Assembly (NCBI GenBank): GCA_033782935.1
Contig: JAWQEG010000286.1
Coordinates: forward strand, 1,501,501 to 1,565,500
DNA: 64,000 nucleotides
Source: Petrolisthes cinctipes
Lineage: Eukaryota; Arthropoda; Malacostraca; Decapoda; Porcellanidae
Direction of reading: 5' to 3'
The position numbers were made by a program, and so were the translations under genes. Below, in pieces: positions 10,204 to 21,232 of this stretch. The stretch's first letter is position 1. Each line of letters opens with the position of its first letter. The notes under the pieces were generated by a model. That model was not told the origin of the DNA, searched no databases, and worked only from the letters and a program-made list of their open reading frames with translations.

Positions 10204-11319
10204 TTTGATAATAGACAAGCTATTTATTGGATTACATTTCCTATTATTGACTTAGGCTTTCATGTAAGGTCGGCGACAATAGTCGTCTTCTCACTCAGCT
10301 CTTCTTGTACGAGTCTGGTTAACTAAGGCTTCTATTGCCATGGCTTAGCAGCCGACTGTACAGATCTGTAGTAAGAACATTACAGATTAACTGAAAAAGA
10401 AGGGTCGGTGTTAATATTTGCCACGATTGAATTATGGGTACAAAGATAAAGGTTTTACCATTCTGCGCCCAAATGTGTGTCTTGCAAAATTCCTGTAGAT
10501 GCGAGTGGGAGTGATTTGCGTCGAAATAATATGCACGATATTACATAAGTAGTGCATGTGATAGGTGAAGGTTTTTGTGTATGTAATGAATTAGGTTGAA
10601 ATAAAAATTATGCACTACAATAAAGAAATATAGCGCTAGTGTGTATGAAATATGAAGGTGTTGTGTATATTAGTAGGCAATAGGTATATAGACGTGCATG
10701 TCGACATTCTATTCCAGAGCGAAGGTAATGATAAATATGGGCTTATTCATTCGAGGAAATTAAGCCATATAAAATCTGTAGTGAGTGTGGTTACAAAAGC
10801 CCAACTTACTAATACCTACACACAAACACTCTTAAGCACAAATCAATTTATACATACACACAAAACCTCTCTTAAATACAAGCACATTAATACTTACACA
10901 AATAAACAATCTTAATAACACACACTAACGCTTGTATACACGCCAAACCCCACTCTTACGCTAATCCCTACACACACACACATATTCCTACACGTGCACA
11001 CACCATCTCTGTTCATTTATTTATCCAATGCAGCCCACCCCTCCTCTAGTGTCACTAACCTAGGAAAAATAAAAGGAGGAACTACAAAAGTATCATTGAG
11101 GATAGGCAATCTCTCCTAAAAAAAGTCCGATCCGACTCGATGGTAATGAGGTACCTTCCATACTTTGTTTCTACTTCGTCTACCGCACGCCCCGGGGCTT
11201 ATTGCACCTCGACACCTACAAAGCTCGTCTGACATAGCACCACAAAAAAGATAACCAGCATTAATGCATGGCCACACTCAATTTTGTCCATAACAGTTCC
11301 CTTAAGTCTAAAATGTTGT
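10204..11319. other. H2A-H2B spacer (left arm), no gene
   Basis: Non-coding spacer between the convergent genes. 10800-11010 is rich in CACA/ACACAAA motifs. The same spacer is found inverted in the right arm with many small changes. No promoter or RNA gene recognised. Confidence 0.6.
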
Positions 11320-11336
11320 GGCTCCTAACAGGAGCC
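11320..11336 (-). terminator. H2B histone 3' stem-loop (left copy)
   Basis: On the minus strand: GGCTCC-TGTTA-GGAGCC, 36 bases after the stop codon. It can be drawn as 6 bp plus a 5-base loop, or 7 bp plus a 3-base loop. Confidence 0.85.
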
Positions 11337-11372
11337 GATTGTTGACCAAATGATTCTGGAGAGTGCACCACT

Positions 11373-11744
11373 TTATTTGGAGGAGGTGTACTTGGTGACA
11401 GCCTTGGTGCCCTCAGACACGGCGTGCTTGGCAAGCTCACCGGGGAGCAGGAGCCTGACGGCGGTCTGAATCTCCCGACTGGTGATGGTGGACCGCTTGT
11501 TGTAGTGTGCCAGGCGAGAGGCCTCGGCGGCGATTCTCTCAAAGATGTCGTTCACGAAAGAGTTCATGATCGACATTGCCTTAGAGGAAACACCAGTGTC
11601 AGGGTGGACCTGCTTCAGTACCTTGTAAATGTAGATGCTGTAACTTTCCTTCCTCTTGCGCTTCTTTTTCTTGCCTCCTTTAGCAATGGCCTTCTGGGCC
11701 TTGCCAGCCTTCTTGGCAGCCTTTCCAGAAGTCTTAGGTGGCAT
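11373..11744 (-). CDS. H2B: histone H2B (left copy)
   Basis: Core histone H2B, 123 residues, usual length, partner of H2A. The basic tail ([18 protein letters not shown], then [10 protein letters not shown]) leads into the histone fold: [73 protein letters not shown] and the C-terminal [11 protein letters not shown], where the conserved lysine is the ubiquitination site. It is intronless. TATAAATA lies about 53 bp upstream of the ATG on the minus strand. The protein is identical to the right-arm copy at 16079-16450. No variant-specific features. Confidence 0.98.
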   Translation of the reverse strand: MPPKTSGKAAKKAGKAQKAIAKGGKKKKRKRKESYSIYIYKVLKQVHPDTGVSSKAMSIMNSFVNDIFERIAAEASRLAHYNKRSTITSREIQTAVRLLLPGELAKHAVSEGTKAVTKYTSSK

Positions 11745-11796
11745 GTCTACCTAGTTTAGTTGGTAGTCGAACAGATATTTTCTCACCACATTTTCA

Positions 11797-11880
11797 TATT
11801 TATATTGAACGTGAAGATCACGGGCGACCACTAGCCCCGCTCGCTCCTCGTGGATTGGTCAAAATTAGGTGCCTCTGATA
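11797..11880 (-). promoter_or_regulatory. H2B promoter (left copy)
   Basis: On the minus strand there is a TATAAATA box (11797-11804) and, further upstream, CCAAT (11854-11858) inside a block that on the plus strand reads GATTGGTCAAAATTAGGTG. The block matches the H2A promoter block but has opposite orientation relative to its gene. Confidence 0.75.
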
Positions 11881-12117
11881 GTCATCTCCTAACAAAGAAT
11901 AACCTAGCAATAAATCTAATTGCAAAACATAATTCTAGGCGATACAATTTTTATTACAAAACAATAATGATGTCGGCAAAGGTTTGTATAGATTTTACGA
12001 AAATTTTATACTTGTCCAAATTTCCCGAAATATTTTACTCAACATACAAAAACGACTGCAGACAAAATCATTAGAAAATAACATGTAATCTATATACTGT
12101 ATAGTAGATAATTACAG

Positions 12118-12480
12118 GAACCCCCAAGACTTCTGGGAACCGATAAAGAGAATGAGAGGTACTACAAACATTTCTTCTCCATATATAACAGATGGAAGCA
12201 ATAAAAACATAAATGAAATATACTGTATGATGGTAAAGAAAATCAACAAAGATTTACAGCTATATGGGAAAGCATTTTTAGAATATCGGAGGAGGAAAAT
12301 GAGGACTTTGACCACGAAAATTATAAAAGAAGCAATATGGGAAGGCATACCAATAGAATATAACAAAAATGGCACAACTTACAACCACTGCGACTAACCT
12401 ACCTACTACAAGAACTAACCACTATCATCCAAATTCTCTTAGTAAATGCATTCAATATTTCCAATACCAGGGTACCCAAT
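12118..12480 (+). pseudogene. LINE ORF2 fragment between endonuclease and RT (left arm)
   Basis: The plus-strand translation gives RNPQDFWEPIKRMRGTTN, ISSPYITDGSNKNINEIYC and, after a frame change, EEENEDFDHEN. These are typical of the linker between endonuclease and RT in Jockey/I-type LINE ORF2 (a W-containing F-W-x-P-I-K block then a sD..G.. block). The part up to 12321 belongs to the inverted arm; the rest is outside it. Not translatable as one frame. Confidence 0.65.
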
Positions 12481-13040
12481 AATAACGTCAGTAAGTCTAA
12501 GTAAAGAATAGTGATTTAAAATACAACGCACACCAAACAAACCACCAAGATGGACCCATAACGAAAAATATCCCTACACGAAAAAGTGCAGAAGAACCGA
12601 CACGAATGAAACAACCTGACACGAGTGAAACAACCCGAATCATACTAGTAATGCCAATACTCACAATACTGTAGTCTAAATTCATAAAAATAACAATGGT
12701 TTTAGACTTGAAAGGTGAGACCATCTGTAACAATAACACAATGGGTACTAGTAACAATGTTACTAATTAATGCCATATGTCTATCGGACCAGCTTGTATA
12801 AGCATCATCGATCATGCAGGGTAATTAATACACAGAAACAGTAACAACCCCTACACCTCCATTATACAGTCACGTGCAAATATTCAGAACTGCACAAACT
12901 GTAAGTAAAAAAAAAATAACCAGCTTATGTAAGTGAGCTAATCACCAATTAGGTAAGGAACCCAGAGTAAAATAAAGAACCAAATAATGTAATATTGAGG
13001 ATAGGTAGTCTATGTAGTCTCTCCTAAAAGAATAATTTGT
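12481..13040. other. spacer between LINE fragment and H4, no gene
   Basis: Unique AT-rich DNA. An H2B-type ATTGG block was not found here, and there is no additional histone. Confidence 0.5.
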
Positions 13041-13057
13041 GGACCCCAGAGGGGTCC
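13041..13057 (-). terminator. H4 histone 3' stem-loop
   Basis: On the minus strand: GGACCC-CTCTG-GGGTCC, 17 nt, downstream of the H4 stop. It is drawn as 6 bp plus five-base loop, or 7 bp with a 3-base loop. It lies 64 bases past the stop codon. Confidence 0.8.
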
Positions 13058-13121
13058 GTTGTTCTGAGTGTGACCAGCAGTGGTGGATGGTTGTTGTCAG
13101 ATAAGTACACGATTGGGGCAC

Positions 13122-14247
<1,126 letters not shown>

Positions 14248-14276
14248 ACCAACCTACAGTGCATCAGTACCATTTC

Positions 14277-14314
14277 GGCCCTCTTCAGGGCCCAAACTTT
14301 ACCTTCATAAAGAG
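14277..14314 (+). terminator. H3 histone 3' stem-loop and downstream element
   Basis: GGCCCT-CTTC-AGGGCC (14277-14292) has a canonical 6-bp stem and four-base loop, 30 bases after the stop. AAAGAG at 14309-14314 resembles the U7 snRNA-pairing element. Confidence 0.92.
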
Positions 14315-15039
14315 ATGTATTGTAGACAGTAATGTCTGGTTGTGGACAATACCAAATTATATCTGTATTTTTCTAGTAGTTAGGTAGTGTCACGGTAGTC
14401 GATGTTATTTACAATATGCGTTCTAGATGAAATAGTTGGCGTTGAGTTAACTCGTTTTCTCTTGTTAATGGGTTTTCTTTCCATGTGGCACGCAGTATGC
14501 TCTGTAAAATCTGTATGGCTGTGCTTTTCTTCATTTATACATCAGAATAGTATTGAGTAACCATATTGTGATTATCAAAAATAGGTGTTAATTACTCATT
14601 TTAGTTGTTATGCATGGATACTTTACAGTTTGGATGCTTTAGCAAATAGGTTTCTGTCGTTGATATTGTGGAATGGATGCTATATTTTGTAATTTGCACT
14701 TAATCATAAATATTATTTAGATTAAGGCCTCCGCAGCAGTTTAAGCACAGGTAAAAAAATGCAAGTTTGATTACTTATATATAATCCCTTTTGTCTTCAT
14801 TAATGATATGTACAAAAACTATCCAAGCACCCTATACCTCCTAAAATAATACTACAACATCTTATTGCATCATTATTTTTGTTTATCTAGCGCTGATTAC
14901 AAGATACATGCACTAATTAAGCCAATTTCAGTTATCTGTCGGCCATATTGTTGTTGTCAGCTGACTACCAAGTCTGCACGGCTTCGTATCCATTTGACCG
15001 ACAAAAAACAGCATAGGGCAAGCTTCGTGTCGCTTGGAC
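14315..15039. other. spacer between H3 and LINE endonuclease fragment
   Basis: AT-rich unique DNA, no gene recognised. Confidence 0.5.
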
Positions 15040-15475
15040 ACGACATTAGTAACAACAATACAGTAGGAAACTCTCTCTATACAATAATAAATTCGGGTAA
15101 AATAATTCATTTTATTGGACACAAAAGCTTAAAAATTCCAGACAGAGTGTTTTGCAATAAAAAGTCTTTCTTAAATCTGCAGCAAGGACCATTGACACCA
15201 AGTGACCATGTTCCCATTATAATGAGATTGTCTACCAACCCCAATACAAGAAAGATATAAGATGACAAATGCTAATTGGACAGGATACAACGCAGATCTA
15301 GAATAATTAATACCTATTAACTTAAATAACAAAAATATAGAGGAAATAGACAAGGAACTCGAATATTTTCACGAGGAAATAATAAAAGCAATGAAAAACA
15401 ACATACCTATGACAAAATACAAAACTTTACCCCACCCACCTATCAGTGGGTTTTATGTAGATTCTTCCCGTAAAA
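15040..15475 (+). pseudogene. LINE endonuclease fragment (Jockey/I-like ORF2)
   Basis: The translation in the frame of 14865-15260 has NNNTVGNSLYTIINSGKII, then KIPDRVFCNKKS and GPLTPSDHVPIIMRLSTNP. The SDHVPI motif is the C-terminal catalytic block of the APE-type endonuclease of LINEs. Frames break after 15260 but the sequence continues with NMTNANWTGYNADLE-like and YFHEEIIKAMKNNIP-like pieces to about 15470, the usual segment after the endonuclease. It has no 5' part and no intact RT. The first 77 bases are duplicated at 18718-18795. Confidence 0.7.
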
Positions 15476-15488
15476 AATCAAGGACCTT

Positions 15489-15716
15489 TTAACATTTTCG
15501 TGGTCAAAGTACTCATTTTCCTCCTCTGAGATTCTAAAAATGCTTTCCCATATAGCTGTAAATCTTTGTTGATTTTCTTTACCATCATACAGTATATTTC
15601 ATTTATGTTTTTATTGCTTCCATCTGTTATATATGGAGAAGAAATGTTTGCAGTACCTCTCATTCTCTTTATCGGATCCCAGAAATCATGGGAGTTCCTG
15701 TAATTATCTACTATAC
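15489..15716 (-). pseudogene. LINE ORF2 linker fragment (right arm)
   Basis: Inverted copy of 12118-12321. The minus strand encodes RMRGTANISSPYITDGSNK and NEIYCMMVKKINKDLQLYG, as in the left arm with a few substitutions. It abuts the plus-strand LINE endonuclease fragment at about 15480, so two LINE pieces meet here in opposite orientation. Confidence 0.65.
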
Positions 15717-15943
15717 AGTATATAGATTACATGTTATTTTCTAATGATTTTGTCTGCAGTCATTTTTGTATGTTGAGTAAAATATGTCGGGAAATTTGGA
15801 CGAATATATCATTTTCGTAAAATCTATACAAACCTTTGCCGACATCATTATTGTTTTGTAATAAAATTCGTATCACCCAGAATAGTGTTTTGCAATTAGA
15901 TTTACTGCTATTTTTGGTAGGTTGTTCTTTGTTAGGAGATGAC

Positions 15944-16029
15944 TATCAGAGGCACCTAATTTTGACCAATCCACGAGGAGCGAGCTGGGCTAGTGGTCGC
16001 CTGTGATCTTCACGTTCAATATAAATAAG
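15944..16029 (+). promoter_or_regulatory. H2B promoter (right copy)
   Basis: CCAAT at 15966-15970 within a CACCTAATTTTGACCAATCC block and TATAAATAAG at 16020-16029, 50 bp before the ATG. It mirrors the left H2B promoter. Confidence 0.78.
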
Positions 16030-16078
16030 AAAATGTAGTCTCGGATCGACTACCAACTACCCATTAAACTAGGTAGAC

Positions 16079-16450
16079 ATGCCACCTAAGACTTCTGGAA
16101 AGGCTGCCAAGAAGGCTGGCAAGGCCCAGAAGGCCATTGCTAAAGGAGGCAAGAAAAAGAAGCGCAAGAGGAAGGAAAGTTACAGCATCTACATTTACAA
16201 GGTACTGAAGCAGGTCCACCCTGACACTGGTGTTTCCTCTAAGGCAATGTCGATCATGAACTCTTTCGTGAACGACATCTTTGAGAGAATCGCCGCCGAG
16301 GCCTCTCGCCTGGCACACTACAACAAGCGGTCCACCATCACCAGTCGGGAGATTCAGACCGCCGTCAGGCTCCTGCTCCCCGGTGAGCTTGCCAAGCACG
16401 CCGTGTCTGAGGGCACCAAGGCTGTCACCAAGTACACCTCCTCCAAATAA
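16079..16450 (+). CDS. H2B: histone H2B (right copy)
   Basis: 123-residue H2B with exactly the same protein sequence as 11373-11744, on the opposite strand. It has the histone fold ([32 protein letters not shown]) and the KYTSSK end. The ATG follows a TATAAATA box and the CCAAT block. It faces the right-arm H2A tail to tail. Complete identity at protein level with drift in the spacers suggests strong selection, recent duplication, or gene conversion between arms. Confidence 0.98.
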   Translation: MPPKTSGKAAKKAGKAQKAIAKGGKKKKRKRKESYSIYIYKVLKQVHPDTGVSSKAMSIMNSFVNDIFERIAAEASRLAHYNKRSTITSREIQTAVRLLLPGELAKHAVSEGTKAVTKYTSSK

Positions 16451-16486
16451 AGTGGTGCACTCTCCAGAATCATTTGGTCAACAATC

Positions 16487-16503
16487 GGCTCCTATTAGGA
16501 GCC
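16487..16503 (+). terminator. H2B histone 3' stem-loop (right copy)
   Basis: GGCTCC-TATTA-GGAGCC, 36 bases after the stop. It differs from the left copy by one loop base (TATTA versus TGTTA), with the stem unchanged. Confidence 0.85.
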
Positions 16504-16677
16504 ACAACATTTTAGACTTAAGGGAACTGTTATGGACAAAATTGAGTGTGGCCATGCATTAATGCTGGTTATATTTTTTGTGGTGTTATGTCGGACGAGC
16601 TTTGTAGGTGTCTAGGTGCAATAAGGGGCGTGCGGTAGACGAAGTAGAAACAAAGCATGGAAGGTACCTCATTGCCA

Positions 16678-16884
16678 TCAATGACAATGATGTTTGGAGT
16701 AAAGATTTGAAAAAAGTGTTGTATTAGGTAATACTTTGAAGATAGGTACGAAATAGGATATACAGAAGTAGATAACAATTCCCGGGCTCAACCAGGGTGC
16801 TGTAGGTATTCATATTCGTTAAACAGTTATTTTTTCTGGTAGTCACTCAGTTATACAGTCTGTTCGTACGATTTTTTTTTTTTT
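16678..16884. mobile_element. about 205-bp insertion unique to the right arm
   Basis: Aligned with the left arm (near 11140), the right arm has an extra segment bordered by GCCATC on both sides, where the left arm has a single ACCATC. The insert ends in a run of T (about 16871-16885) and contains CCCGGGCTCAACCAGGGTG, faintly like a tRNA B-box in reverse. It looks like a small transposed sequence with a 6-7 bp target duplication. The class is uncertain. Confidence 0.55.
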
Positions 16885-17823
16885 TGCCATCGGATCGGAC
16901 TCTTTATAGGAGAGACTGCCTATCCTCAATGATGAATTTGTAGTTCCTCTTTTTATTTTTCCTAGGTTAGTGACAGTAGAGGAGGGGTGGGCCGCACTGG
17001 ATAAATAAATGAACAGAGACGGTGTGTGCGCTTGTAGGAATATGAGTGTGTAAGGATAATCGTAAGAGTGGGGTTTGGCGTGTATACAAGCGTTAGTTTG
17101 TGTTATTAAGATGGTTTATTTGTGTAAGTATTAATGTGCTTGTATTTAAGAGAGGTTTTGTGTGTATGTATAAATTGATTTGTGCTTAAGAGTGTTTGTG
17201 TGTAGGTATTAGTAAGTTGGGCCTTCGTAACCACACTTGCTACAGATTTTATATGGCTTAATTCCCTCGAATGAATAAGCACATATTCATCATTACCTTC
17301 GCTCAGGAATAGAATGTAGACATGCACGTCTATATACCTATTACCTACTAATATACACAACACCTTCATATTTCATACACACTAGCGCTATATTTCTTTA
17401 TTGTAGTGCATAATCTTTATTTCAACCTAATTCATTACATACACAAAAACCTTCACCTATCATATGCACTACTTATGTAATATCGTGCATATTATTTCGA
17501 CGCAAATCACTCCCACTCGCATCTACAGGAATTTTGCAAGACACACATTTGGGCGCAGAATGGTAAATAAAACCTTTATCTTTGTACCCATAATTTCAAT
17601 CGTGGCAAATATTAACACCGACCCTTCTCTTTCAGTTAATCTGTAATGTTCTTACTACAGATCTGTAGAGTCGGCTGCTAAGCCATGGTAATATAAGCCT
17701 TAATTAACCAGACTCGTACAAGAAGAGCTGAGTGAGAAGACGACTATTGTCGCCGACCTTACATGAAAGCCTAAGTCAATAAAAGGAAATGTAATCCCTA
17801 TAAATAGCTTGTCTATTATCAAA
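16885..17823. other. H2A-H2B spacer (right arm), no gene
   Basis: Inverted copy of the left spacer, with GTGT-rich sequence around 17020-17220. No RNA gene or ORF that I can support. Confidence 0.6.
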
Positions 17824-17860
17824 CTCTTTGTGAAGGCAAGTGTGGCTCCATTAAGGAGCC
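17824..17860 (-). terminator. H2A histone 3' stem-loop (right copy)
   Basis: On the minus strand: GGCTCC-TTAAT-GGAGCC (17844-17860), then a CAAAGAG-type purine element (17824-17830). The loop differs by one base from the left copy (TTAAT versus TGAAT) and again has five bases. Confidence 0.85.
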
Positions 17861-17915
17861 GGATCTATAAGTTGGAAAGAGGAGGAAAGGAGGCTTCTTG
17901 GGACAGAGAGCAACC

Positions 17916-18320
<405 letters not shown>

Positions 18321-18343
18321 TTAACACAAATGAAATTTTGCCC

Positions 18344-18412
18344 TAACAAAGTCTAAGTAGGGGCTGTAAAATCAGAGGCACCCTATTTTGACCAATCAAG
18401 GAGGAGCGCGAG
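18344..18412 (-). promoter_or_regulatory. H2A promoter (right copy), TATA-like box lost
   Basis: On the minus strand the GATTGGTCAAAATAGGGTG block is retained (18376-18400). The position equivalent to the left TATTTATATTTTATTA reads CTTAGACTTTGTTA (18344-18358), which is not a plausible TATA box. Confidence 0.65.
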
Positions 18413-18483
18413 GGTCGGACGGTGTCTCGTGATCCTCTCGCTCCATAGATAGAAATAACTTTGCCTTTGTAAAAAAAAAAATT

Positions 18484-18715
18484 CAGTTTTTGTGAAATGT
18501 TTTTTATTGTATATGATTTTTCCAAATAGTTTTCCGGTTTCTTCTAATATAGATATTTGTCTGTAGTTAATGATTGCTTTATTGTCCTTTCCTTCCTTAG
18601 GGATGAAAATCATTTTTGTCTTTTTTAGTTCATCAGGAAAGTATCCTGCTGATAATGACGCATAATATATGTTTAGTAGTTTATCAATCCCTTTTTCTGA
18701 CAGATTCAACAACAA
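18484..18715 (-). pseudogene. LINE reverse transcriptase fragment
   Basis: The minus strand encodes SAGYFPDELKKTKMIFIPKE, then GKDNKAIINYRQISILEETGK and LFGKIIYNK. This is the RT N-terminal block of Jockey/I-like LINEs (P..wK.a.i..ipK..kd......YR.is.l...gK..e.ii). It starts at the outer edge of the right histone arm. Only this block is present. Confidence 0.75.
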
Positions 18716-18717
18716 AA

Positions 18718-18822
18718 ACACGACATTAGTAACAACAATACAGTAGGAAACTCTCTCTATACAATAATAAATTCGGGTAAAATAATTCATTTACGTCCAA
18801 ACTTCAAAACTTTTATTGGACG
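18718..18822 (+). pseudogene. duplicate LINE endonuclease scrap
   Basis: 18718-18795 repeats 15041-15118 almost exactly (CACGACATTAGTAACAACAA onward), then after about 20 foreign bases resumes TTTATTGGAC as in the first copy. It abuts the first satellite monomer. Confidence 0.7.
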
Positions 18823-21200
18823 GGTGTTTTGAACTTGAATTTGAGATATAAACGGGTACAGAAGATGCATACACATATTGACTTTGGGCACCTAAAATAT
18901 CGATTTTCAGCATGTTTTGGGCCTGTATTTTGAAAATAATCTAACACGGAATAGGCATTTATAGATCGCTTCTGGGACCCAAAAATATAAAATTTTCGGG
19001 TGTTTTGAGACTGAATTTGAGATATAAATGGGTACAGAATGTGCATGCGCATATTGTATTTGGACAACTAAAATATCGATTTTTAGCATGTTTTGAGCCT
19101 ATATTCTGAAAACATTCTAACACTGACTAGGCATGTACAGATCGCTTATGGGACCCAAAAATATTGAATTTTCGGGTGTTTTGAGCCTGAATTTGAGATA
19201 TAAACGGGTACTGAAGATGCATACACATTGACTTTGGGCACCAAAAATATCGATTTCCAGCATGTTTTGGGCCTGTATTTTGAAAATACTCTAACACGGA
19301 GTAGGCATTTATAGATCGCTTCTGGGACCCAAAAATATCGAATTTTCGGTTTTTTTGAGCCTGAATTTGAGATATAAACGAGTACAGAAGATGCATGCAC
19401 ATATCGACTTTGGACCCCTAAAATATAGATTTTTAGCATGTTTTGAGCCAATATTTTGAAAAAATTCTAGCACTGAGTAGGAATGTACAGATAGCTTCTG
19501 GGACCCCAAAATATTGAATTTTCGGGTGTTTTGAGCCTGAATTTGAGATATAAACGGGTACAAAAGATGCATGCACATATCGACTTTGGGCACCTAAAAT
19601 ATCGATTTTTACATGTTTTGGGCCTATTTTTTTTTTAATATTCTAGCACTGATTCGGCATGTACAGATCGCTTCTGGGACCCAAAAATAACGAATTTTCG
19701 GGTGTTTTCAGCATGAATTTGGGATATAAACAGGTACGGAAGATGCATACACATATTGACTTTGGGCACCTAAAATATCGATTTTCAGCATGTTTTGAGC
19801 CTGTATTTTGAAAATAATCTAACACGCAGTAGGCATGTACAGATCGCTTCTGGGACCCAAAAATATCGAATTTTCAGGTGTTTTGAGCCTGAATTTGAGA
19901 TATAAACGGGTAAAGAAGATGCATGCACATATCGACTTTGGCACCTAAAATATCGATTTTTACATGTTTTGGGTCTATTTTTTTTTTAATATTCTAGCAC
20001 AGAGTCGGCATGAACAGATCGCTTTTGGGACCCAAAAATATCGAGTTTTCGGGTGTTTTGAGCCTGAATTTGAGATATAAACGGGTAAAGAAGATGCATG
20101 CACACACTGACTGTGGGCACCTAAAATATCGATTTTTAGCATGTTTTGGGTCTGTATTTTGAAAATACTCTAACACGCAGTAGGCATGTACCGATCGCTT
20201 TTGGGACCCAAAAATATCAAATTTTCGGGTGTTTTGAGCCTGAATTTGAGATATAAACGGGTACAAAAAATGCATGCACATATCGACTTTGGGCACCTAA
20301 AATATCGATTTTTACATGTTTTGGGTCTATTTTTTTTTTAATATTCTAGCACTGAGTCGGCATGTACAGATCGCTTTTGGGACCCAAAAATATCGAATTT
20401 TCGGGTGTTTTGAGCATGAATTTGGGATATAAACGGGTACAGAAGATGCATACACATATTGACTTTGGGCACCTAAAATATCGATTTTCAGCATGTTTTG
20501 GGCCTGTATTTTGAATATACTCTAACACGCAGTAGGCATGTACAGATCGCTCCTGTGACCCAAAAATATCGAATTTCGGGTGTTTTGAGCCTGAATTTGA
20601 GATATAAACGGGCACATATCGACTTTGGGCACCTAAAATATCGATTTTTACATGTTTTGGGCCTATTTTTTTTTAAATATTCTAGCACTGAGTCGGCATG
20701 TACAGATCGCTTTTGGGACCCAAAAATATCGAATTTTCGGGTGTTTTGAGCCTGAATTTGAGATATAAACGGGAAAGAAGATGCATGCACATATCGACTG
20801 TGGGCACCTAAAATATCGATTTTTAGCATGTTTTGAGCCTATATTTTGAAAACATTCTAGCACTAAGTAGGCATGTACAGATCGAATTTTCGGGTGTTTT
20901 GAGCTTGAATTTGAGATATAAACGGCTACAGAAGATGCATGCACATATCGACTTTGGGCACCCAAAATATCGATTTTTAGCATGTTTTGGGCCTATATTT
21001 TGAAAATATTCTGGCACTGAGTAGGCATATACAGATCGCTTCTGGGACCCAAAAATATCGAATTTTCGGGTGTTTTGAGTCTGAATTTGGGATATAAACG
21101 GGTAAAGAAGATGCATACAGTTATTGACTTTGGGCACCTAAAATATCGATTTTCAGCATGTTTTGGGCCTGTATTTTAAAAATACTTTAACACGTAGTAG
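18823..21200. repeat. 176-bp satellite array, block A
   Basis: About 13.5 head-to-tail monomers, all in one orientation. Each has AAAATATCGATTTT, GCATGTTTTGGGCCT, GGCATGTACAGATCGCTTCT, GGGACCCAAAAATATCGA, TTTTCGGGTGTTTTGAGC and ACGGGTACAGAAGATGCAT in order. Some copies are shortened, for example near 20880-20900. The block stops exactly at the terminal repeat of the P-like element. Confidence 0.97.
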
Positions 21201-21232
21201 CAAGGATAATAGACTATAAAGGATAGTCCACT

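Noticed and set aside
10652..10915. Small ORF in the H2A-H2B spacer, also present in the right arm (17106-17369)
   Set aside because: It encodes Thr/His/Asn-rich sequence from a CACA-rich tract; conservation follows from the arm duplication, and it has no recognised domain.
11261..11759. Antisense ORFs over H2B, H2A and H4
   Set aside because: Frame shadows caused by biased histone codon use; they repeat in both arms only because the genes do.
14865..15260. 131-residue ORF as a host gene
   Set aside because: Its conserved half is a LINE endonuclease end (SDHVPI motif), with the rest unrelated; treated as a transposon fragment.
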